The notes under the pieces are model-generated. The model searched no databases. It was not told where the DNA came from and saw only the letters and a program-made list of their open reading frames with translations. A DNA stretch of 64,000 nucleotides from 9FT-COMBO-48-23 sp964400675 (GTDB taxonomy: Bacteria > Chloroflexota > Dehalococcoidia > GIF9 > UBA5629). A program made the translations under genes and the position numbers. The stretch covers positions 71,764-135,763 of the forward strand of contig CAYNVO010000007.1 of assembly GCA_964400675.1 (NCBI GenBank). Direction: 5' to 3'. This document shows, piece by piece, positions 35,603 through 43,817 of the stretch; the stretch's first letter is position 1, and each line of letters opens with the position of its first letter.

Positions 35603-37560
35603 ATCAACACTCCTTCTAGCTGTGCCATAATCTGTTCGGTGGTGAAATGTCTGCTGGTGATAGCGCCGCTGGGACAAGCTGCAGCACAGGTACCACATCC
35701 CTTGCACAGGGCTTCGTTTATGATAGAGACTTTTTTCTCGTCATCAAAGGAGATCGCGTTGTAGGGGCAGAGTGAGATGCAAGTTTTACATCCAGAGCAA
35801 AGTTGCTCTTGAACAAATGCTGTAGCTGCTTCTATCTCAACCTTGCCTTTGCTTATTATGGCGAGGGCTCGAGCTGCGGCTGCTGATGCCTGCGCCACTG
35901 TGTCAGGAATATCTTTTGGTCCCTGGCAACAGCCAGCAATATAAACGCCATCTGTTGTCGTAGCTATTGGGTCAAGCTTGGGATGCTTTTCCATGAAGAA
36001 CCCATCTTTGCTTCTACTGATGGAGAATTGCCTGGCTACTTCGCCGGCATCAGCTCTCGGCTCTAGGGCGGTGCTTAAAACCACCATATCAACAGGGATG
36101 CGTCTCTGGCGACTGATTAAAGTGTCCTCACAGAGTACTACCAGTTTCCCTTTTTCTTCAGGTGTCTCGGTAATATCAGTAATCTCGGCAGCCCGTCCTC
36201 GTATGAAGTTAACTCCCTCTTTCTGAATGCGGTTATAGAATTCCTCGTATCCTTTACCAAAGCAACGCAGGTCGATATAAAGCTGGTAGATTTCTGAATC
36301 AGGAATTTTTTCCCTCAGGAGGTGAGAGAACTTGAGCGAGTACATGCAGCATACCCGGGAGCAGTACTCGTGGTAGTTTATATCGCGACTGCCAATACAG
36401 TGCAGGATGGCTATACTTGTTGGCTCTGAGCCATCTTTTAGCACTATCTTGCCTCCGGTTGGACCTGAAGCATTGCTCATCCTCTCAAATTGGAGACCAG
36501 TGATTACGTTATCATATTTTCCATAACCAAATTGCAGCATTGCGGAAGGCTCCATGTTATCGAAGCCAGTGGTAACTATGATGCAGCCAATATCCAGCTC
36601 AACTATCTTCTCTGTTTGCTCAAAGTCAATTGCCTTGGGCTCGCAGAACTTTTCACAGGCGCGACATTTGCCCTTGATAAAGTAGGTGCACTGCTCGCGG
36701 TCAATGACCGGCACATTCGGCACTGCTTGTGGAAATGGTGTATAGATTGCTTTCCTTTTGCCAATACCAACATCGAATTCGTTATCCACTTTGACAGGAC
36801 ATTTATCCTGACAGGTGCCACAGCCGGTGCATTTGCTTGCGTCCACATAGCGTGGCTTCTTTCTTATTTTGACCTTGAAATTACCCACATAACCTGATAC
36901 TTCCATGACTTCGCTATAAGTCATCAGCTCGATGTTTTCGTGTGACCTCGCCGAGGCCATCTTCGGTGTGAGTATTCAGGCAGAACAGTCTAAGGTGGGA
37001 AAGGTCTTGTCAAGCTGCGCCATGTGACCACCGATAGAGGGCTCTCGGTCCAACAGGTAAACCTTGTGACCAGCATCAGCGATCTCCAACGCTGCTTGTA
37101 TTCCCGCAATGCCGGCACCAACAACCAGAGTGTTAGGGTTGACCGGAACCTCCCTGGTTTCCAGTGGTTGATGGTAGAAGACACGTCTGACGGCGGCACT
37201 CACCATCGCTTTAGCTTTTTCTGTTGCTGCCTCCTTGTCTTCTATAACCCAGGAGCATTGCTCGCGTATGTTTGCCATCTCAAAGAAGTAGGGGTTCAGG
37301 CCGGCGCTGGCGATAGCGCGCCTGAAGGTTGTTTCATGCAGTCGTGGTGAGCATGACGCTACGACAACACGGTTGACACCCAGTTCCTTGATGTCGCTCT
37401 TTATTAACTCCTGACCCGGGTCTGAGCACACAAATTTATAGTTACGCGCTACAACGACTGATGGTAGACCTTTGGCAAACTCAGTTACCTTTTCTACATC
37501 TACCGTACCAGCTATATTGGTTCCACAGTGGCACACATAAACGCCTATTTTTGGTTCCAT
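35599..37560 (-). CDS. hdrA: Heterodisulfide reductase subunit A, selenocysteine-containing
   Basis: A 653-residue flavoprotein read through one in-frame TGA (codon 195, 36978-36976). Upstream part: an N-terminal CHCG motif, and the FAD fold VVGAGIAGIQAALEIADAG. The junction LDKTFPTLDCSA-U-ILTPKM aligns with the HdrA stretch that carries Cys or, in some methanogens, Sec. Downstream part: clusters CTGCGTCQDKCP, CRACEKFCEP, CSGCKTCISLCP and CKGCGTCAAACP. HdrA is the site of flavin-based electron bifurcation. Without readthrough both halves would be meaningless fragments. Confidence 0.92.
36943..36959 (-). promoter_or_regulatory. SECIS-like hairpin of hdrA
   Basis: After TGA, +17 to +23 (TGGCCTC) pairs with +27 to +33 (GAGGTCA), with one G-U pair, around the loop GGC at +24 to +26. 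Same register as in fdhA and mvhD. Confidence 0.75.
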
Positions 37561-37573
37561 TCGGCCCTCCTTG

Positions 37574-38452
37574 TTATTTTCTAAGATGGCTAGCCAGAAC
37601 TTTTTCAGCTGGGATTATGCACTTTTCGAGACCTAAGGTTTTGCCATCAATTCCGAAGGCAAGACCCATAAGCTGGGTGAAGAATAAGATAGGGATGTTG
37701 AACCTGGTTTTAAACTTCTTGTTGACCCGGTTCTGGTAGGCATCCAAATTAGTTTGGCAAAGCGGACAGACTGTGACAATGCACTGGGCGCCATTGCTGG
37801 AGGCGTTTTCAAGGAGTTTATGAATCAATTCCAGGGCAAGGTCTTCTTCAGATATTATTAGAGAGCCGCCGCAGCAGCGAGCCTTGAGAGGGAATGGCAC
37901 AGCTTCAGCACCCAGGCTCTCCACCAGACGGTCCAGTGATTGGGGGTATTCTGGGTGGTCAAAGCCTGGTCCAGGTCGTACTATCTGGCAGCCATAGTAA
38001 GGGGCTACTTTTAGCCCGGCGAGGCTACTTGCGACTTTGGATGCGATTTCATCATAGCCCACATCGTTCACGAAGACATCAAGGAGGTGACGCGCCTTAA
38101 CAGTTCCACGATATTCCAGGCCTCCAGCCGCCAGAGCCTCGTCCACTTTAGCTTTCAGTTCGGGGTATTCTTTTAGGGATAAGTTGGTTCTATTCAGGAT
38201 AACATAGCAGGCACTGCATGGTGTTACCATATCAAAGCCTCTTTTCTCAGCCAGAGCTAAATTGCGAGCTGAGCAACACAATGAAGCCAGCTCGTCAACA
38301 GAAGTGTAAGGTGTAGACCCACAGCAGTTCCAATCGTCCAATTCAATGAGCTCTATATCAAGAGCCTTGGCTACCGCCCGAGCAGACTGGTCATAGGCTT
38401 TGGCTCCGCCGTGCGATGCCGAGCAGCCAGGGAAATAGGTATAATATTTCAT
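37574..38452 (-). CDS. hdrB: Heterodisulfide reductase subunit B
   Basis: A 292-residue HdrB with two CCG domains: a first CCG-type set (WNCCGSTPYTS, LCCSARN, TPCSAC) and a second (YGCQ, RCCGGSL, CPLCQ). These bind the noncubane [4Fe-4S] clusters that reduce disulfides in methanogens. The natural disulfide partner in a bacterium is unknown. ATGA overlap with hdrC. Confidence 0.92.
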   Translation of the reverse strand: MKYYTYFPGCSASHGGAKAYDQSARAVAKALDIELIELDDWNCCGSTPYTSVDELASLCCSARNLALAEKRGFDMVTPCSACYVILNRTNLSLKEYPELKAKVDEALAAGGLEYRGTVKARHLLDVFVNDVGYDEIASKVASSLAGLKVAPYYGCQIVRPGPGFDHPEYPQSLDRLVESLGAEAVPFPLKARCCGGSLIISEEDLALELIHKLLENASSNGAQCIVTVCPLCQTNLDAYQNRVNKKFKTRFNIPILFFTQLMGLAFGIDGKTLGLEKCIIPAEKVLASHLRK

Positions 38453-39021
38453 AGCGTTCCTTCCAATTCTTCAGCCTTGTCTAGAATTGCCCTACGCTGG
38501 CGCTCTGCCTCCGGTTTCAATCTCCTGGCTTTTACAGACAGACGCCCATGTTTGAGCAGGCTGAGTGCTACGGGTATCAACTTAAGGGCACGCAATGGAT
38601 TGCTCAGGAGATAGAACCGGGTCATGAATCCCACCTCAGGGACGCTTCCGATGCTATACACGAAGTCGCTGAAGCTTCTGTACATTGCGGGAGTTCGTGT
38701 GCGGGCATTGCTCAATTGATGGCGGACAGCTATGCACTCTAAGGCGTGCATCATGTCGGTTATTTTGATTCCTCTGGGGCAGCGCGCGGTACAAAGATAA
38801 CAAGATAGACAGAACCACATAGAGTTGCTGGAGAGAATTTCGTCATGCATACCAGCCCGAGCTAGAGCGATAAGCTCTCGGGGTGCATATTCCATTCTGC
38901 TGGCATTGGGACAAGATGCAGAACAGGTACCGCATTGAATGCACAGGTTGATTCCTTCGCCACCTGGCAGAGCCGAGATTTCTCGTACTAGAGTATTGCC
39001 GCCTGGTATTTTTGTCTCCAT
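38449..39021 (-). CDS. hdrC: Heterodisulfide reductase subunit C
   Basis: A 190-residue iron-sulfur subunit with two [4Fe-4S] motifs: CIQCGTCSASCP and CLSCYLCTARCP. It passes electrons between HdrA and HdrB. It is the first gene of the operon, about 57 bases after the predicted transcription start. Confidence 0.92.
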   Translation of the reverse strand: METKIPGGNTLVREISALPGGEGINLCIQCGTCSASCPNASRMEYAPRELIALARAGMHDEILSSNSMWFCLSCYLCTARCPRGIKITDMMHALECIAVRHQLSNARTRTPAMYRSFSDFVYSIGSVPEVGFMTRFYLLSNPLRALKLIPVALSLLKHGRLSVKARRLKPEAERQRRAILDKAEELEGTL

Positions 39022-39084
39022 TGTGCACCAACCTTCGCGTTAATCGTTTTGCTGATTGTTGTTATGGTACGGATAGCCAGATAC

Positions 39085-39113
39085 ATTATATTGCTATTTT
39101 CTTATATGAGCAA
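39085..39113 (-). promoter_or_regulatory. Promoter of the hdrCBA-mvhDGA operon
   Basis: On the minus strand TTGCTC (39113-39108), a 17-base spacer and TATAAT (39090-39085) lie directly downstream of a strong hairpin and upstream of hdrC. The -10 is perfect; the -35 keeps TTG. Confidence 0.65.
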
Positions 39114-39145
39114 GGCAAAGAGGGGGCTAAAACCCTCTCTTTGCC
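39114..39145 (-). terminator. Strong 13-bp hairpin separating the microprotein genes from the hdr operon
   Basis: GGCAAAGAGGGGG (39114-39126) pairs with CCCTCTCTTTGCC (39133-39145), with one G-T pair and a 6-base loop. There is no long T-run, so it may be a weak terminator, a transcript stabiliser, or an attenuator. Confidence 0.55.
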
Positions 39146-39220
39146 TACCACTGCATTATAATTCTTGCTTCTAGCAGTCCCACGCCGGCTTTTTCTCCCT
39201 AACAAATGGCGGTAATTTCA

Positions 39221-39397
39221 TTATCTTCGGACGGGCTCTCCGGCGGCTTTCAATGCTCGAACTCTCTTCTTCTGCCGTTCGCGCGCATCTCGCATTACCT
39301 GATATAGACCACTAACGTTCATGTACCAGATAAACGCTGCCGGCAAGACGATTAAGGGTATTGCTAACACTATCGCCAGTATAATCTGCCATTCCAT
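39221..39397 (-). CDS. 58-residue membrane microprotein, copy 1
   Basis: From ATG 39397 to TAA 39223-39221. It begins MEWQIILAIVLAIPLIVLPA, crosses the membrane once, continues AFIWYMNVSGLYQVMRDARE and ends in a basic Arg/Lys tail. AAAGGAGGGC precedes the ATG. It is a clear paralogue of the microprotein at 39464. The family is not one I can name; position suggests a link with the Hdr-hydrogenase operon. Confidence 0.75.
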   Translation of the reverse strand: MEWQIILAIVLAIPLIVLPAAFIWYMNVSGLYQVMRDARERQKKRVRALKAAGEPVRR

Positions 39398-39463
39398 GTT
39401 TATGCCCTCCTTTCATTTGCGTTTAGCGTATAATTTTCGCTATTTTGCCTAGACAGCCGCATA

Positions 39464-39634
39464 TTATTTAGCTGCGGCCGTTATCCTGTCCTTCTCTTCA
39501 TGTGCAACTCGGCGTTTCCGTGCTTCTTGAATGGCATGGTAAATGCCACCGATGTTGAGATACCAGATAAATGCTACCGGGAACAGGATCACAGGTATTG
39601 CTATTATTAAGGCTACTATAAATTCCCACTGCAT
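39464..39634 (-). CDS. 56-residue membrane microprotein, copy 2
   Basis: From ATG 39634 to TAA 39466-39464. It begins MQWEFIVALIIAIPVILFPV, then AFIWYLNIGGIYHAIQEARK and a charged tail. GAAAGGAGGT precedes the ATG. About half the residues match copy 1 by eye, and both keep the M-x-W start, IP in the helix and AFIWYxN after it. The conservation of two tandem copies argues that they are real genes. Confidence 0.75.
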   Translation of the reverse strand: MQWEFIVALIIAIPVILFPVAFIWYLNIGGIYHAIQEARKRRVAHEEKDRITAAAK

Positions 39635-39800
39635 GGTATGTACCTCCTTTCTTTTGTTCCCGATATAAGGTTATCATATATATTATTAGACTGACTTCCG
39701 CTGGAATACCCAGTTTCATTTGTTGGAAACACCCGATAAAAATAAGGCAGTGAGAAGCATTTAGGCTTAGTCGGGATGGTCGGCGCATAGGCAAATATGC

Positions 39801-39830
39801 TTATGCTCATAAATGCGAGTCTGCTATAAT
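39801..39830 (+). promoter_or_regulatory. Probable promoter of the response regulator at 39859
   Basis: A perfect TATAAT (39825-39830) with a weak -35 (TTATGC, 18 bases upstream). Transcription would start near 39837, just before the AGGAGGTGA ribosome site. Confidence 0.5.
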
Positions 39831-39858
39831 GTACGCAGGCAGGAGGTGAAGGTATAAG

Positions 39859-40524
39859 TTGAAAAAGATCAAGATTCTGATTGCGGATGACCATGCATTT
39901 GTTCGAGAGAGCACTCGCCGTATTCTGGAGCAGGAATCGGACCTGGAAGTAATTGGCGAAGCTGGCGATGGTGAAGAGGCAATAAGGCTTGCCACTAGCT
40001 TCAAGCCGGATGTCGCCATAATCGATGTTGCCATGCCCAAATTAGATGGCATTGAGGCTACCAGGCAAATAAAGACTCTTTGTCCTGCTATAACTGTGCT
40101 GATTTTGAGCGCTTATGATGATGACCAATTTGTTTTCAGCTTGCTTGAAGCAGGGGCTGCTGGCTACCTGTTAAAGAGTGTTCGTGGACAGGAGATAGTT
40201 GATGCTGTTCGTGCAGTGTACTCGGGTGAATCTGTCCTTCACCCCGCAGTTGCTCGGAAGGTTTTGAACCGTTTTGCGCGTCCTTCAGCCGAGGTCGATA
40301 CTAAAAAGTCCTCGGAATTGCTGAGCGACCGGGAGACGGAGGTCCTTAAACTGGTGACGAAAGGCTTGAGCAACAAAGATATCGCTGATGAGCTTTGCTT
40401 GAGCGTGCGCACGGTTCAAGGGCATCTGGCAAACATATTCAATAAGTTGCAGGTTAGCTCACGGACCGAGGCTGTGGTGCATGCCCTGAAACAAGGTTGG
40501 GTAACTTTAGATGGCGGAGCCTGA
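39859..40524 (+). CDS. NarL/FixJ-type response regulator
   Basis: A 221-residue regulator: receiver domain (ILIADDHAFVRES, phospho-Asp in DVAIIDVAMP, YLLKSVRG) and LuxR-type HTH (LSDRETEVLKLVTKGLSNKDIADEL). TTG start at 39859 after AGGAGGTGA. It is followed by its likely kinase. It is closely related to the regulator at 24198, and could control the neighbouring hydrogenase or formate dehydrogenase genes. Confidence 0.88.
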   Translation: MKKIKILIADDHAFVRESTRRILEQESDLEVIGEAGDGEEAIRLATSFKPDVAIIDVAMPKLDGIEATRQIKTLCPAITVLILSAYDDDQFVFSLLEAGAAGYLLKSVRGQEIVDAVRAVYSGESVLHPAVARKVLNRFARPSAEVDTKKSSELLSDRETEVLKLVTKGLSNKDIADELCLSVRTVQGHLANIFNKLQVSSRTEAVVHALKQGWVTLDGGA

Positions 40525-40557
40525 GAGTCGTAAACTTCGAATATTTGGGAAATAGCG

Positions 40558-42498
40558 ATGCTAAAGATAAAGCACCTATGGGTAGGTGGATTGAAGAAGG
40601 TTATTCTTAATCCCGGTTTTTGGCTTCTTGTGGTAGTGCTGGTGCTAATAACAATTCCATATTACCAGGAGAACGTGAGTCACCCGACTTTCCTCAGAGA
40701 TTTAATGACTAATCTCGGCCTGGAGCGACACGCCTTTGAGCGAATCCTGTATCTGGCACCTATCATCTGGGCTGGTTTTTTATTTGGGTGGATTGGGGCT
40801 GTGGTCACTTCGATTGTGGCGCTAGCCTGCATGCTACCTCGAGCTATTGCTATCTCGCTGTATCCCAGCGATGCCATCTTTGAGACAGTCGCTGTATTCG
40901 TTGTGGGCAGCCTGATAGCCCTTTCCTTTGGTTCATTACGTAAGGAACGTGAACACCGTATGCATCTCAGTGTGCTTAATCGGATTTCCGGCGTGGTCTC
41001 AGAGACGCTTGAGTTGAGCCAAATATTAAAAAGCAGCACCGAAAATATAATGGATGTTATGAATGCTGATGCTGTCTTGATTTTTCTTTTAGATGAAGAG
41101 AGGAGCGAGCTTTTTCTGGCTGCTAATCAAGGGCTATCACGAACATTTATTGATAATATCGGGAGGTTCAAAGTAGGAGAAGGTTTGAATGGAGCTGTTG
41201 CACAAACGGGGGTGCCGGCATTTGTGGAGGATGCCTCTGTTGACCACAGAGTGACCAAAATGGCGGTGCGTGAGGAAAATCTAAAATCATTGCTTATTGT
41301 GCCACTGAAGTCCACAAGGGGGGTAATGGGGACCATTTGCGCAGCCATGCGCAGTCACCGTCAGTTTCGTCGTGACGAAGTGGAATTGCTTATTGCTGTC
41401 GGCAATCAGATTGGTGTTGCCGTGGAGAATGCACGCTTATATGAAAGAGCACGTGAGTCTGCCGAGCAGCTACGTACTTCTGAGCGTAAATATCGAGAGC
41501 TATTCGAAAGTGCCAACGACGCTATATGGGTCCACGATATGGATGGGAATATCATCTCAGCCAACAGGGCAGTAGCTAAGCTCACCGGATACGATGAAGA
41601 GGAGCTGGAGGGGATGAATGTGAGAGTTTTTCTGGACGAGGACAGCCTGTGTCTGGCAAGAGACGTGCGAGCCAGGCTGCTGAACGGAGATGCCATAGCA
41701 CAACCTTATGAGCAGAAGTTAATCACAAAACAAAGGACTGAGGCTATATTGAAGCTGACTACTAATGTAATTAGGGCTGATGGCAAGCCCAGTGGCTTTC
41801 AGCATATCGGCAGGGATGTTACTCAGGAAAAGCGTATGCAAGAGAACCTGCGCTTCTATCTGAGCCAGATAACCAGAGCTCAGGAAGAAGAAAGAAGTCG
41901 TATTGCTCGAGAGCTTCATGATGAGACTATTCAGGAACTGGTTGTGCTCGCCCGCCAGTTGGACGAGGTGTCCTCTAACGAGAGAGGTTTATCTGAAGAC
42001 GCCAGATATAGCCTGGAAAACCTGAGACAACGGACAAATGATATAATGAAGAACGTGCGGCGTTTGAGCAGGGACCTGCGTCCGCCTGCTCTTGATCGCC
42101 TGGGACTCGTGCCGGCACTGGAGTGGCTGGCATCCGACATTGAGCAAAGTGCAGGAATAAATGTAAAGGTCAAAATATGCGGTGGCAGTCAACGTTTACC
42201 TGATGAGGTGGAGCTTGTGCTTTTTCGTATAGTCCAGGAAGCCCTGAGAAATGTATGGAAACATTCTCAAGCTACTGATGCTGTTGTCACGGTAGAGTTT
42301 AATACAAAAAAGATTGCAATAACCGTTGAGGATAATGGTAGAGGATTTGAATTTCCAGAAATGACTGGTGACCTGGTTAAACATGGCAAGCTAGGTCTGG
42401 CAGGGATGCAGGAGAGAATTCAGTTAATAGGCGGCAGCTTTAAAATAGAGTCTAAATCCGGCAGGGGCACCACAGTGATTATCGAGGCACCAGTATAG
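40558..42498 (+). CDS. GAF-PAS sensor histidine kinase, NarL-partner type
   Basis: A 646-residue kinase. The N-terminal membrane domain (to ~125) carries the MLPRAIAIS motif. Next come a GAF domain (~140-300, LIVPLKSTRGVMGTICA), a PAS domain (~310-430, YRELFESANDAIWVHDMDG), HisKA_3 (RIARELHDETIQE) and HATPase (VEDNGRGFEF). The PAS portion resembles that of the kinase at 22700. It probably phosphorylates the regulator encoded just upstream. Confidence 0.88.
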   Translation: MLKIKHLWVGGLKKVILNPGFWLLVVVLVLITIPYYQENVSHPTFLRDLMTNLGLERHAFERILYLAPIIWAGFLFGWIGAVVTSIVALACMLPRAIAISLYPSDAIFETVAVFVVGSLIALSFGSLRKEREHRMHLSVLNRISGVVSETLELSQILKSSTENIMDVMNADAVLIFLLDEERSELFLAANQGLSRTFIDNIGRFKVGEGLNGAVAQTGVPAFVEDASVDHRVTKMAVREENLKSLLIVPLKSTRGVMGTICAAMRSHRQFRRDEVELLIAVGNQIGVAVENARLYERARESAEQLRTSERKYRELFESANDAIWVHDMDGNIISANRAVAKLTGYDEEELEGMNVRVFLDEDSLCLARDVRARLLNGDAIAQPYEQKLITKQRTEAILKLTTNVIRADGKPSGFQHIGRDVTQEKRMQENLRFYLSQITRAQEEERSRIARELHDETIQELVVLARQLDEVSSNERGLSEDARYSLENLRQRTNDIMKNVRRLSRDLRPPALDRLGLVPALEWLASDIEQSAGINVKVKICGGSQRLPDEVELVLFRIVQEALRNVWKHSQATDAVVTVEFNTKKIAITVEDNGRGFEFPEMTGDLVKHGKLGLAGMQERIQLIGGSFKIESKSGRGTTVIIEAPV

Positions 42499-42518
42499 CC
42501 CATGCGAAGAGGGATGCT

Positions 42519-43253
42519 ATGGAAGACAAATACAGCCCAGAGAAGTTGAGAAGAGTTAATATCCGCAGGTTCTATTTTCTATTTCTCATTTTTGCCCTAT
42601 CTGTCATATTCTATTATTTTGGTGAGATAGCCGACTTCTTCGGATGGGAATTTTTAAGACTTAATTTCTTCTATGGTGTGCACGATGTACACAGGCTTAT
42701 TTTCCTGTTTCCCATAATGTACGCCGCCTACTATTTTGGCATGAAGGCGACGATTATCATGATTATCTTGATGATTAGTGCATTCATGCCACGCGCCTTA
42801 TTCATATCGCCTTATCCGGACCCCTTACTCCGGGCAACTCTATTCACTGTAATTGCAGCTTTGGTAGGTCTGTTCATAGCAAGAGAGTCAGAATCTCGTA
42901 TTAAAATTGGAAGATATATGGAAAAGGCAAGAGAACAATATTTGAAAGCATTGGATGAAGTAAGAGACGGTGTTTTGCTTATAGGTCCAGATTATAGAAT
43001 CAGATTTCTGAACGACAGGATGAAGCAGAGGTTCGGGGATGGGATGGGGTTATATTGTTATAGCTATTTACATAAGAAGAGTACTCCTTGCCAGCAGATA
43101 TGCAGACTAAGCTATATGCGGGATGGCGCCGCTATAGAAATGGAATATGAGCTTACCGATGGCGGTAAATATCAAGTGGTTGTTTTGCCTTATATCGACA
43201 CGGATGGTGCCGTCTGTCAATTATCTGTAATAAAAAATGTCGCAGACAAGTGA
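42519..43253 (+). CDS. Membrane PAS sensor protein without kinase domain
   Basis: A 244-residue protein: the same N-terminal membrane domain as the kinases (with MPRALFIS), then a PAS-like domain (YLKALDEVRDGVLLIGPDY). A Cys-containing stretch (LYCYSYLHKKSTPCQQICRL) could bind metal or sense redox. There is no HisKA or HATPase domain. It is 20 bases after the kinase gene and probably modulates that system. Confidence 0.75.
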   Translation: MEDKYSPEKLRRVNIRRFYFLFLIFALSVIFYYFGEIADFFGWEFLRLNFFYGVHDVHRLIFLFPIMYAAYYFGMKATIIMIILMISAFMPRALFISPYPDPLLRATLFTVIAALVGLFIARESESRIKIGRYMEKAREQYLKALDEVRDGVLLIGPDYRIRFLNDRMKQRFGDGMGLYCYSYLHKKSTPCQQICRLSYMRDGAAIEMEYELTDGGKYQVVVLPYIDTDGAVCQLSVIKNVADK

Positions 43254-43391
43254 ATTTATAAACGGTCGTATAGGATTGCTTTTGTTAATCAACGTACTGA
43301 CTTTGATTACTTGGCAACTTTAGCTATTTGAATGGATCGTACTAAATATTGTCGTCTCTCCGATATCAGCAGCCTTCTGGGAATAAAGTGA

Positions 43392-43601
43392 ATGGAATGG
43401 CAATTCCTGCTCAAAATCGTCATCCTTGGCATATCGCACTGGGTACTGGCATTTATGATGCTTCAAGATCTGGCATACAGAAATCGTGTGCTCGGTGGTA
43501 AAAAGGCCGTATGGGCTGTTCTGATTATATTTTTTTTGATAATCGGGTCTTTAATATATCTGCTGTGTCATCCTCAGATTTTCTTCGGTGAAGATAGATA
43601 G
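43392..43601 (+). CDS. Small two-helix membrane protein, PLDc_N-like
   Basis: A 69-residue protein with two membrane helices (LLKIVILGISHWVLAFMML and VWAVLIIFFLIIGSLIYLL). The layout, including the conserved Trp in KKAVWAVLII and the short tail, resembles PLDc_N (phospholipase D nuclease N-terminal) proteins. Ribosome site is weak. Function unknown. Confidence 0.6.
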   Translation: MEWQFLLKIVILGISHWVLAFMMLQDLAYRNRVLGGKKAVWAVLIIFFLIIGSLIYLLCHPQIFFGEDR

Positions 43602-43720
43602 AGCGGATTGAGGTGATGGAAAATGGCTCCACTTTTTTCGGTGCAAAACTGTCTCTTTTCGGCTTGATTGTTCCCATATTATTGATTTTCAATAATTTTC
43701 AGAATAGAGCCCAGAGGTGA

Positions 43721-43777
43721 TTGACGTGGACTACTTTATTAGGTAAAATTACTTGGTTTATTCAGGTAAAACTACCT
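43721..43777 (+). promoter_or_regulatory. Promoter and tandem operators of the formate dehydrogenase operon
   Basis: TTGACG (43721-43726), 17 bases, TAAAAT (43744-43749) is a good promoter. The palindrome AGGTA-AAAT-TACTT (43741-43754) covers the -10, and AGGTA-AAAC-TACCT (43764-43777) lies just after the start site, 23 bp downstream (about two helical turns). This fits a repressor or roadblock site pair. The regulator is unknown. Confidence 0.55.
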
Positions 43778-43817
43778 AGTGCGTTGGGCTATTTTCAAAT
43801 AAGCAAGGAGGCTTTGT

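Noticed and set aside
35599..36960. Separate second HdrA-like gene starting at MASARSHEN
   Set aside because: It is in frame with the upstream HdrA part through TGA, has no ribosome site, and begins in the middle of the HdrA fold.
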